From: Phytophthora sp. 'mugwort'
Taxonomy: Eukaryota > Oomycota > Peronosporomycetes > Peronosporales > Peronosporaceae
Reading direction: 5' to 3'
Length of the DNA: 64,000 bases
Assembly: GCA_033558025.1 (NCBI GenBank)
Contig: JAUCEF010000005.1
Span: 6,882,001-6,946,000, forward strand
The notes under the pieces were generated by a model. That model ran no database searches, was not told where the DNA came from, and saw only the letters and a program-made list of their open reading frames with translations. Shown piece after piece: positions 36,650-45,033 of the stretch (positions are counted from its first letter, which is position 1; the number at the start of each line of letters is the position of its first letter). Made by a program: the position numbers and the translations under genes.

Positions 36650-36894
36650 GATTATTCAAATGCGCAAATGGATCTTGTGCAGTGGTTGAAGCAGGTTGTA
36701 TTGAGAAGCATGGTGTGGCGTACGTAAATCGAATGATTCGCAGAAATGCTCACTTTTGGCCAATAAGAAGGAGCGGACATAAAATACTACACTCCGCGTC
36801 TTTATAGCCGCAGCTTCCCAGACCTTCCAAAGTTTTGGCATGCGCTCTTACAGTATTATTTTCCGCATTGACAGTTCTACGTGGTTGGTGTCCT
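36650..36894. promoter_or_regulatory. Divergent intergenic region, left TMTC copy / K6
   Basis: 245 bp separate the reverse-strand TMTC start (36649) from the K6 start (36895). All but the last 36 bp before K6 belong to the repeat arm. On the reverse strand a TATA-like CTATAAAGACG (about 36797-36807) lies some 150 bp before the TMTC start. If K6 is expressed, its promoter must lie largely in DNA brought by the duplication. Confidence 0.4.
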
Positions 36895-38598
36895 ATGTTT
36901 CGCGTGTTGTCGCTGATTCTGCTTCTCATTATCTTCCGTCGGACTGCTGCGGCAACGTATTCGGTCAAAGCGTATTACTCCGATGAGGCTTGTGATATCA
37001 GAAATGCGTATCAAGTTCATGCCGCGGCTGTCTCGAATTGTACAGCAGAGACTTGTTCGAGCGATGACGTCTTTGGCAGTTCCAGCTCCAGCGCTGATAG
37101 ATCTCTTCTTCTGATTGAATCCAACGTGCAGTCGGTCGAGTGCTCCACCGACTACAAGACGAGTATGATAAACATTTTAAACGGCACCTCGTATGCCATG
37201 ATCGCAAGATTTGAGGACGACGATTGCTCCAACTTCGACTACGCGTACGGGACCACAGAGCTTGGCACATGCGTTGAGAACAAATACCAAGGAGGTTATT
37301 CGAATATCACGTTGAATGCAGATGGATCAGTATCGATTCGATATTTTGCAGATCCGGATTGTTTGTCGGACTACGCGTCCGTGACTGCCAATAGTTCTGC
37401 CGTGTTAAATCACGAGTGCAGCTCACACAATTATGCATGGTATACGAGCAATGATCCCGTCCTTGCAAGCGCGAGTAGTGGAGCTGTCAGCACCAGCGGT
37501 ACAGGCAGCAGCAACATGGATGGGCACAATTATAACAGGGGCAACAATGAACCGACTCCAGCGGACTCCTCCGATCATCGCGTTAGTGCCGTTGTCATTG
37601 TAAGTGCGGTCTTCAGCTGTGTTGTGGTTGCGCTGGTTGCTGTTATCATTATTCTCTATAGACGACTGAAAAGTCAGACACCAGGTGAGAATCGAAGCGG
37701 CCTCTGGGATGACGACATCATTACCGCCACTCGAATCCCGCGGAACAAGATCTCCATCAAGAGACTCTTGTGTCGAGGTGCTTTTGGCGAAGTTTACTCT
37801 GGGGTCTTCAATCGACAACAAGTAGCTGTCAAGATGCTGCTACCAGCCACACGCACGGATCTCCGGCATGTCAATGCGTTTCTCACTGAAGCGAAGATGA
37901 CTGCTACGATGGATCACCCACATATCGTGTATTTTGTTGGTGTCGCCTGGGACTCCCTCTCGGATCTGTGCCTTGTTCTCGAGTACATGGATGGTGGAGA
38001 TTTGCGAACACTCTTGAACACGTACGAAGCTGAGCAACGTCCAGTGGGTGTTAATAGACAGAAGGCCATAATAGCGCTCCAGGTCTGTCATGCCCTCACA
38101 TACTTGCACTCCCTCTCGCCTCCCGTCATTCATCGAGACCTCAAGTCACGCAACATTTTATTGGATCGATACATGACGGCCAAGCTGACGGATTTTGGTA
38201 TTTCACGCGACCGTCTCGACAGGACAATGACTGCTGGGGTCGGTACTTCGTTGTGGATGGCACCAGAGGTGATGCTTGGAGAAAGATATGGAGTTAAAGC
38301 AGACATTTTCTCGTTTGGCGTTGTGTTATCAGAATTGGATGTTCATACAATGCCATACGCGCAAGTTAAGCAACAATGTCGCGAGACAGAGGGCCGTGAA
38401 CTAGGAGACGCTACTCTCTTACAACGAGTATCAACTGGACAAGCATGTGTCGAGTTTTCATATATGAGTTCAGGATCGATCGTGGAACTAGGTAATGCCT
38501 GCATATCAGTAGACCCCGCGAACCGTCCGACAGCAGCTGAGGCGTTGTATCGTCTTCAAGTTATTTTGGCTCGAGAGTTGGCCTTAGACAGCTTGTGA
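36895..38598 (+). CDS. TKL receptor-like kinase K6 (intact)
   Basis: Single-exon gene for 567 residues. I start at the ATG at 36895 because it opens a signal peptide (MFRVLSLILLLIIFRRTAAA) before TYSVKAYYSD, the conserved ectodomain start; the frame extends upstream only through a TTG. The ectodomain (about 21-190) has about ten Cys, several N-glycosylation-type sites and ends YAWYTSND. A Ser/Gly/Asn-rich linker follows, a membrane segment at about 231-255 (VVIVSAVFSCVVVALVAVII), the GLWDDDIITATRIPR block, and the kinase domain from about 286. The glycine loop CRGAFGEV, Lys313, HRD Asp415 and DFG Asp433 are present. It lies in the centre of the inverted duplication. Its last 43 bp overlap the coding end of the convergent TPR-SGNH gene. 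Confidence 0.92.
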   Translation: MFRVLSLILLLIIFRRTAAATYSVKAYYSDEACDIRNAYQVHAAAVSNCTAETCSSDDVFGSSSSSADRSLLLIESNVQSVECSTDYKTSMINILNGTSYAMIARFEDDDCSNFDYAYGTTELGTCVENKYQGGYSNITLNADGSVSIRYFADPDCLSDYASVTANSSAVLNHECSSHNYAWYTSNDPVLASASSGAVSTSGTGSSNMDGHNYNRGNNEPTPADSSDHRVSAVVIVSAVFSCVVVALVAVIIILYRRLKSQTPGENRSGLWDDDIITATRIPRNKISIKRLLCRGAFGEVYSGVFNRQQVAVKMLLPATRTDLRHVNAFLTEAKMTATMDHPHIVYFVGVAWDSLSDLCLVLEYMDGGDLRTLLNTYEAEQRPVGVNRQKAIIALQVCHALTYLHSLSPPVIHRDLKSRNILLDRYMTAKLTDFGISRDRLDRTMTAGVGTSLWMAPEVMLGERYGVKADIFSFGVVLSELDVHTMPYAQVKQQCRETEGRELGDATLLQRVSTGQACVEFSYMSSGSIVELGNACISVDPANRPTAAEALYRLQVILARELALDSL

Positions 38599-41287
38599 AG
38601 TGCTGCCTCGAGTTCTGTGAGGTACCAGGGATGCAGGTGCGTGCCATCGAGTTGGAATTCTGGCCGAAGCTACGAAAGAAGTGAGCAAGTTAGCCGTAGT
38701 GTGATATAAAGGTATTCACAGTAATAAACTTACTTTAAGGGGAGCCTCACAGACTAAGTCGTCGAAAAAGTCCAGCCATCTAATCAAATAAACGATATGA
38801 TTCATGTTAGACGATACCATATCTAAGCCCTTGCACGGTAGAACAGATTTCCCGTTCACACTTACTTGCAGATTGCGCTCTTGGCAACACATTTTTGAAA
38901 AAGCTTGTTGTACTGAATCACCAGTGAGCGTGTTTCGTCAAGCACGGGTACTACCGGGTGAATGTAAGCATCGAATTCGTACTTCTCCACTACGTCAGCA
39001 AGGGCCGTCATGAAGATGCCGATAGTGTGTTGCATCCCTTCCTCAACCGTCTAAAAAAAAAAACGCGTATACATCACAACAGCTTTCGTCAGACTATCGA
39101 CATCATACCAGAATCACACGTACAACTTACCTCATATTTGCACTTCTCAACTGCGTCCAATATACCTTCGCGGCAGTCGATTTCTCCAAACAGAAATATG
39201 ACACGGGACTTACTCGGAATATTCGCGACGACACGCCAGAAATTTATCTTTGGGTAAAATGTGGATTCGTTCCGAAGATGCCAATGCTTGAGGCCAGTCA
39301 CAAGAGCTGGGCGCAGTAGTGTAGGCTTATCGTCTACGTTGATCTCTCTCCATGCCGTTGCCAGGGTGTGCGAATCTCCACATACATAAATTGAATCTTG
39401 AGGCGGAAAATGCACCAGTCCCTTTTCAATCGAGAGAAGTTGCGCAATGCAAGCGTAGTAAGCCTGTTCATTGCGAATTGTTCTTCGATGAAGCTCACGT
39501 CCAAGGCGAAGAGGCTCCAGTATGCGTATCAGAGATGGCAGCACGGTTAATCGACCGTTGACAAACAATATTTTGACGACAGTAAAAAAGCAAGCCAGGA
39601 GATCGAGCTCCACCTCCGACAAAGCTAACGAAACCTTCTCGTTTTCTTGGACGGTATAAAGACTAAGCGGAGCAACATCCCCTTCCATAGCCAGTTTAGC
39701 TACAGAAACTGGTGGAGTCACTTTTGCATATCCCTCATTTCTAGACACCCATTCAATGCACCAGCGATGTTCCTTGTTTTCATTAAGTACACCTTTGCCC
39801 TCCTTGCCGTTGTTGCAACCATCCCACGCATTCTCACGATCGAGGATTTCAACAAATGAACCTGCAAGCAACTTTGAAGCCACACTATCACGATTTTCAA
39901 CGCCCATCGAGCTGTTTTTACGAAAAAACGAAGTCAAAACGCTGTATGCCTCGTCATATCGACAACAAGCCTCTAGCGTATGAGCGTGATTCAGTGCGTA
40001 CGAAGCATTTTGAGGATCACTAACTTGCGCTTCTTGAAAGCACGTGATAGCGTTATCCACTGCGCCGAAGTCTTTCAGTATAGTCGCAATGAATGCGTAA
40101 GCAGCTCCTGCTGACGGACTACTGGGTGAAACAGCACTCTTCAAACGCTCCATCGAATTGCGGTCTCTTAGAAATGACACCAGTGTTTTTCTTACAGCTC
40201 GGTCGTTTGATTTTTCCACCAACACACGTAATGCCATACTCAACGCTTCATTTTTTTTGCCGCGATCATACGCAATTGTAGCATACAGCAATAGAGCATC
40301 CAGGTTCAAAGTGGGCGCTGTCAGATCCGGTAACAGATGCATCAGCATCGAAATAGCGTTCTCCTGGTTATCGAAATCCTTCGTCTCATATAGAGCCTGA
40401 GCCTTTAACACATTCACCTGCTCCTCCATCCGCAATCGTTCCTCAGCTTGAGGAAAGAACTCCTTGAGCTTCCTTTCTCCACTCACAGCCCCGCCATTTC
40501 CACTGTTCACATGAATAAATGTCTGCGCCTCATCCAAAACCTCCACGGCCTCGTTAAATTTCCCCAGCTTGATGTAACACTCTGCAAGCTTCAACGCACT
40601 AGTGAACGCAAGTCTCGCGTGTGCCTTACAGACACATTTTTCCCCGCCATGCATCTTCCAGCACTTCAAAAACTTCTCCACCGCTGCTGCATGATGTCCG
40701 TTTATCGATAAAATGTCCCCAAGTGATACTAAAGCCTCTAGATTTACAGGCTCCATCTTCATCACGACCTCAGTATAAATCTCCCTGGCCGCTCGAAACT
40801 TCTTCTGTTTCATGTAAGCAGCCGCCAGCTCCAAAATCCGACGCAGTTTCGGCTCTCGGCCGTCTTCATTAATGATTTCCACAGGATTTGAAGTAGCTTT
40901 TTTCATCTCTGACGGAAGCTCCGGTTCGCGTAATTTTCTTTGTGGTTCCTTGGGGACAATCACGAGTTCAAAGTCACACGTTTCATCGCTCATCAGCAGC
41001 AACTTGTCCTTGCAGACGCCAGGACTGTCAGCTGCAGCCACTGACACGTCTAACGACTTTAACAGGCGACGAGAAGCCGCGTTTTGGCTGAATTCAACGT
41101 ACACGTCGACATTTTTCAGTTCCGGCGGCGTTTTGGAGCGGAACTTCGCTTTATACGCGACGAAAAAGCAGCGCAGAACCGAGCGGACCGAAGGACACGC
41201 ACTTGCATTGTTTACAGACGGCAGATTAATCCGCTTCGTCCACGCCAACGCCTCGTCCGACGGCTCAAAGTGCACGTACAGCCGCAT
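38556..41287 (-). CDS. TPR protein with C-terminal SGNH hydrolase-like domain, four exons
   Basis: Four exons on the reverse strand: 41287-39131, 39050-38866, 38779-38734, 38669-38556. All three introns (80, 86, 64 bp) have GTAAGT donors and AG acceptors, and the joined frame stays open, giving 833 residues. Residues about 150-560 are helical TPR-type repeats (for example ALVSLGDILSINGHHAAAVE, ALKLAECYIKLGKFNEAVEV). The C-terminal domain has CGDSH at 636-640 (block I, Ser639), FGEIDCR at about 700-706, and DGTHLHPWYL in exon 4 with Asp804 and His807, the DxxH block V of SGNH/GDSL hydrolases. Without splicing the protein ends after exon 1 and loses the catalytic His, so the introns are functionally supported. 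The substrate is unknown; an esterase or acyl/glycan-modifying role is inference. No signal peptide is obvious. Confidence 0.85.
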
Positions 41288-41599
41288 CGAGAACCTATAT
41301 CCTAAACGGGCACAGTGACCTACAAATTTATGTGCTTCACACGAAAATCATATAAACCCACATAATACAGCCCAACACCTAGCATTTCATCGTCGTCTTC
41401 CTCATTTTTCTTGATTTTCCTTAACTTTTCTGCATTAATCTCACTCTCCTCGAAGGCACCAACGTCGACCTGTAGCTCTGAGGTCTCTGAAGTCCCGATC
41501 CGACGTCGTCGTGTCCTTTAAGGCAAGCGAAACCTACAAACGTGACGGCTGTCTGTCCTTCAACGGGCTTCTTGGGCTGTGAGGGCGCCCACGAGCCGC
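41288..41599. other. Gap between TPR-SGNH start and COX5C-like stop
   Basis: 312 bp between two same-strand genes; it presumably contains the COX5C-like 3' untranslated region and the TPR-SGNH promoter. No further coding signal was seen. Confidence 0.4.
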
Positions 41600-41764
41600 T
41601 TAGTCGTCGGCGTGCGCATTCTTCTTCTGGTTCTCCTGGGCGTCGTACCACTTGTAGAATCGGCTGATGCGGTCCATCTCGCTATCCTTGTAGTTGTTCC
41701 AGATCATACCGGCGCCGATGCCGAGCGCAGTCGCGATCACAATGTCCTTCAGAGGGGAGATCAT
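41600..41764 (-). CDS. Small COX5C-like cytochrome c oxidase subunit
   Basis: A 54-residue reverse-strand frame from ATG 41764 to TAA 41600. The product begins MISPLKDIVIATALGIGAGM, a single hydrophobic helix of about 16 residues, followed by IWNNYKDSEMDRISRFYKWY and a short Lys/Asp-rich tail. This closely resembles plant and protist cytochrome c oxidase subunit 5C proteins, which have one membrane helix with a G-x-G-x-x-W pattern and a basic/acidic FYxxY-type tail, and are about 60 residues long. The role would be as an accessory subunit of complex IV in the inner mitochondrial membrane. Being a short protein on the strand opposite a longer chance frame, it is easily missed. It is a single exon as read. 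Confidence 0.72.
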   Translation of the reverse strand: MISPLKDIVIATALGIGAGMIWNNYKDSEMDRISRFYKWYDAQENQKKNAHADD

Positions 41765-42252
41765 AGCTGCTTAACGGAGTATGCGCTGTAAGGGGCCTGT
41801 TGCTGACTGAGCAACGAGAGGCGCGGGGACGCTGTGGACCGTCAAAACCGGAGCGTACAGAGGACGGGGGACACAGCCCTAGCAGAGGGCGTGCAGCACC
41901 AGAATAGTAACGAAAAATGAAGACGACACCCCCTCGTCCAAAGAAGGGAGAGGCTGGCAACTCGAGCCTGTCAGATAACGATATCCTTCTATCTTCTATA
42001 AGTTGAGCTGCCATTTTGTACTCTTAGCAACTTTAACCACTCATAATACTGTAAGAGCGCATGTCAAAAATTTGGAAGGTCTGGGAAGCTGCGGCTATAA
42101 AAACGCGGAGTGTAGTATTTTATGTCCGCTCCTTCTTATTGGCCAAAAGTGAGCATTTCTGCGAATCATTTGATTTACGTACGCCACACCATGCTTCTCA
42201 ATACAACCTGCTTCAACCACTGCACAAGATCCATTTGCGCATTTGAATAATC
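41765..42252. promoter_or_regulatory. Divergent intergenic region, COX5C-like / right TMTC copy
   Basis: 488 bp between divergent start codons (41764 reverse, 42253 forward). The inner edge of the right repeat arm is at 42043, so the part next to the COX5C-like gene is unique. A TATA-like CTATAAAAACG at about 42095 lies roughly 155 bp before the TMTC start and is conserved in the other arm with one change. Confidence 0.4.
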
Positions 42253-44616
42253 ATGATGCTAGACGTGTCGCCACGAGAGGCCTGTGCGCTGCTGGTCTCC
42301 GCGGCGGCGCTGGCCACAGCCTGGAACGCCAACGCCAATGGGTTCGTGTGGGACGACCGCTCCGCCGTGCTGACCAACGACGACGCGCAGAGCAGCGGCC
42401 TGGCCGACGTTTTCTCGCACGACTTCTGGGGCATGCCCATCCAATCCGTGGACAGTCACAAGAGCTACCGACCCCTCACGGTGCTGAGCTTCCGGCTTAA
42501 CTACCTCATGGCCAGAGGACATAGCGCCTGGTTTTACCACTTCACCAACGCATTAGTGCATTCCGTGTGCTCTGTGCTCGTGTGGACGGTCGCGGACGTG
42601 TTGTTCCATCAACACCAGCGTCGGGAGGAGGCCGGCAGTATTAAGGAGAACCCGCAGGACGCGTCGCCGACGATGGAAAGAGAGGCTGCAACTGAGCGAG
42701 GATGGGAGAGTCTAGTGGGGGAATTGACGGCGGGTTTGTTGTTTGCGGTCCATCCGATCCATAGTGACGCAGTTGCTAGTATTGTCGGACGAGCCGATTT
42801 GTTGTGTACTTCGTTGTCGTTGTCGGCATTTCTGGCTTATGTTAGAGGAGCAAAGTCGAGTGAAACGTCGTGGGGGTACGTCGTGCTGGCATTGATGCTG
42901 ACAATTATTGCGGGATTGTGCAAGGAGCTGGGCTTCACGAACTTTGCACTGCTGGTAACGTACGACCTACTGAGAATCCATCATCACCGAAGGGGAGAAA
43001 GAGGGTTACAACTGATGCAATGGAGATTGACCGCGACAGTGAGTGTTGGCTTTCTTGCGGCATTGGTTAGGGTGTGGCTAAACGGTGAGCATCGCCGAAT
43101 GGAGTGGAATATCCTTGCTAATAATGTGGTAGTGCAGGAGAGCAGATTGACGAGAATACTGTCGTATGCGCATCTGCATGCGTGGTATTTGTGGAAGCTC
43201 ATGTGGCCACGATGGCTTTGTTTCGACTACGGGTACAATACCATCCCAGTTATCGAATCTATCACAGATCCGCGAAATGTATATACGCTTCTTGCGTACA
43301 TGGTTGTAGCGGGTGGCTTGTGCAGCGCAATTTTGCAGTTGTTAGGATCGAGGAAAAAATCGCCGTCGTCTTTATTGATGATGAGTATCGCGTTTGGAGT
43401 GGTTCCGTTTGTACCAGCTTCGAACATTATATTTCCTATTGGCACGGTGGTTGCCGAGAGACTGATGTACTTCCCTAGTGTCGGATTCTGCCTCCTCGTT
43501 GGTTGTGTTGTAGATCAAACATTTGTGATCATTACCAAGCACACGAAACCAAGTGTTAGGATTAATACCTCTGCCCAGTCTAGTCAATCTGCACGAAGTT
43601 ACAACAACCCGACGAGCTTCTTTGGTGCAGCTCGTGTCGTGGTGCTTGCTTCTGGCGCACTAATACTAGCAGCTGGATGCTACCGAAGCCACTTGCGCAA
43701 TGCTGACTGGATTAATGAAGAAATGCTCTTCAAGGTGGCAGTTGAAGTCGTGCCAACGAACGTCAAAGTTCTCTCGAACGAAGCAAAGAACTTACTAAAT
43801 CCAGACCCAACGAAGGCTCTTGACTACCTGCGAATCGCGATTGGTATGATACCCAAGCATATCGAAAGTCAGACGAATGCTGGCCTTGCTTTCGTCACAC
43901 TCGCCACCAGAAATGGCCTGGACGAGGATCTCTACCTCCATGGTATACGTCACCTCTACAAGTCTGTCATGCTTGCTCCGAACCATTTTCATGCCCCTGG
44001 CTATATTGGAGGTGAGATGTATACACACTGGATGAAGACACGACTTCGCAACGGCGACGTTACACTCGAGGAATTCCTCGGCAGTGAATCCATTGCGCAT
44101 GCGATGAAATTCCTGGATCACGCTATTGATTGCAAAAGTGTTTATCCAGCCCATTTCTTCAATAGAGGTAGCATCGCGTTCGAGAGTGGCGACTTTGACA
44201 CAGCTATTAGCTTTTTCGGGATGACAGAATCGGCTAACAGTATCATCCGGGATCGAAAAGTGGACCCCGAGTTGCTGGTTGAACCTTCATCAATCTACAA
44301 TGTGTTGGGTGTATCCTACAACAAAAAAGGAGAAGTGGATAAGGCTCTGGAGTTGTTACGGAAAGGCATCGAACTATACCCGGAAGAAACCGACCTCCAC
44401 ATAAATGCAGCTCTGATCCTACAGGACTTGGGTAATAATGATGAGGCTAATGCTCAGCTAAAGGCTGGGTTGGTCGCTGCTACAAAGCGTGAGCACATTC
44501 AAAAACTGCGCAACTCGGCAAAAATGTTGGAGAACTCGATAATTAGGGCGGACGCTGTGGAGGCGCTTCTTGATCGTGCCGCAACACTCGAGCGAGAATA
44601 TTCTGGCTTCCCATGA
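42253..44616 (+). CDS. TMTC-type protein O-mannosyltransferase with TPRs (intact copy)
   Basis: Single-exon gene for 787 residues. The N-terminal half has about ten hydrophobic segments. After the first comes VWDDRSAVLTNDD with Asp34-Asp35, the luminal acidic motif of the GT-C fold. It is followed by SHKSYRPLTVLSFRLNYL, FHFTNALVHS-type and SIVGRADLLC blocks, GLCKELGFTNFA, and SNIIFPIGTVVAERLMYFPS, all hallmarks of the TMTC family. Residues about 485-780 are TPR-type repeats (for example SSIYNVLGVSYNKKGEVDKA). Known TMTC enzymes use dolichol-phosphate mannose in the ER to O-mannosylate extracellular domains such as cadherins; an oomycete substrate is unknown. It starts at the first ATG of a double Met. 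It is convergent with K7 and is the functional partner of the frameshifted left copy. Confidence 0.92.
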   Translation: MMLDVSPREACALLVSAAALATAWNANANGFVWDDRSAVLTNDDAQSSGLADVFSHDFWGMPIQSVDSHKSYRPLTVLSFRLNYLMARGHSAWFYHFTNALVHSVCSVLVWTVADVLFHQHQRREEAGSIKENPQDASPTMEREAATERGWESLVGELTAGLLFAVHPIHSDAVASIVGRADLLCTSLSLSAFLAYVRGAKSSETSWGYVVLALMLTIIAGLCKELGFTNFALLVTYDLLRIHHHRRGERGLQLMQWRLTATVSVGFLAALVRVWLNGEHRRMEWNILANNVVVQESRLTRILSYAHLHAWYLWKLMWPRWLCFDYGYNTIPVIESITDPRNVYTLLAYMVVAGGLCSAILQLLGSRKKSPSSLLMMSIAFGVVPFVPASNIIFPIGTVVAERLMYFPSVGFCLLVGCVVDQTFVIITKHTKPSVRINTSAQSSQSARSYNNPTSFFGAARVVVLASGALILAAGCYRSHLRNADWINEEMLFKVAVEVVPTNVKVLSNEAKNLLNPDPTKALDYLRIAIGMIPKHIESQTNAGLAFVTLATRNGLDEDLYLHGIRHLYKSVMLAPNHFHAPGYIGGEMYTHWMKTRLRNGDVTLEEFLGSESIAHAMKFLDHAIDCKSVYPAHFFNRGSIAFESGDFDTAISFFGMTESANSIIRDRKVDPELLVEPSSIYNVLGVSYNKKGEVDKALELLRKGIELYPEETDLHINAALILQDLGNNDEANAQLKAGLVAATKREHIQKLRNSAKMLENSIIRADAVEALLDRAATLEREYSGFP

Positions 44617-45033
44617 AACTTTCGTTGACCAGTTTCCCTACTGAGCGCATTACAAGAAGCCATCGTAACTGCGTGTTAATTCAGGTTTGCATTGAGGTAA
44701 AATGTGCATTTTGCTGGACTTCGCTAACCCCACAATTGCAGCAACATTGTATATTACAATTAAGGATATTTCTCGTTGAACTACATGTAATTCAAATATG
44801 GCAAACGTACCATTGACTAGAAAGTGAAGACTGTGCGCTATACTGAAGTCTACTGAAAAACTCGTTGAGAAGTACTTTATTTTTTAAAAATTCCTGGCTA
44901 TGCCTATGAGGACGAGCCACCCTCGATGAAAACTATTGTTCGAGTCGTTGCCTTGTATCACATTACAAGGGAAAGTGCTAAAATTCACAATACGGCAATA
45001 TTGACGCTTTCAATTAATTCTCCATTTCTGTTA
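44617..45033. other. Spacer between right TMTC 3' end and K7
   Basis: Mirror of 33867-34283; convergent 3' ends. No independent gene was recognised. Confidence 0.5.

Larger units (their letters stand above)
33225..36859. repeat. Left arm of the inverted duplication
   Basis: About 3.63 kb, nearly identical by eye to the reverse complement of 42043-45675. Corresponding positions sum to 78900 on the outer side and 78902 on the inner side, the 2-base difference being an insertion at about 35475-35477. The arm contains the 3' half of K5 and a whole TMTC gene copy with its upstream region. The outer edge falls inside the kinase coding region and the inner edge 36 bp before the K6 start codon. Confidence 0.9.

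Noticed and set aside
36835..36894. Upstream extension of K6 beyond 36895
   Set aside because: It would start at TTG and place the signal peptide internally; the ATG at 36895 fits the paralogues.
41579..41791. Forward 70-codon hydrophobic frame
   Set aside because: It is the antisense of the COX5C-like gene, whose reverse-strand product has a clear family resemblance.
43795..44154. 119-codon frame antisense to TMTC, present in both arms
   Set aside because: Conservation between arms follows from the duplication; codon structure belongs to TMTC on the other strand.
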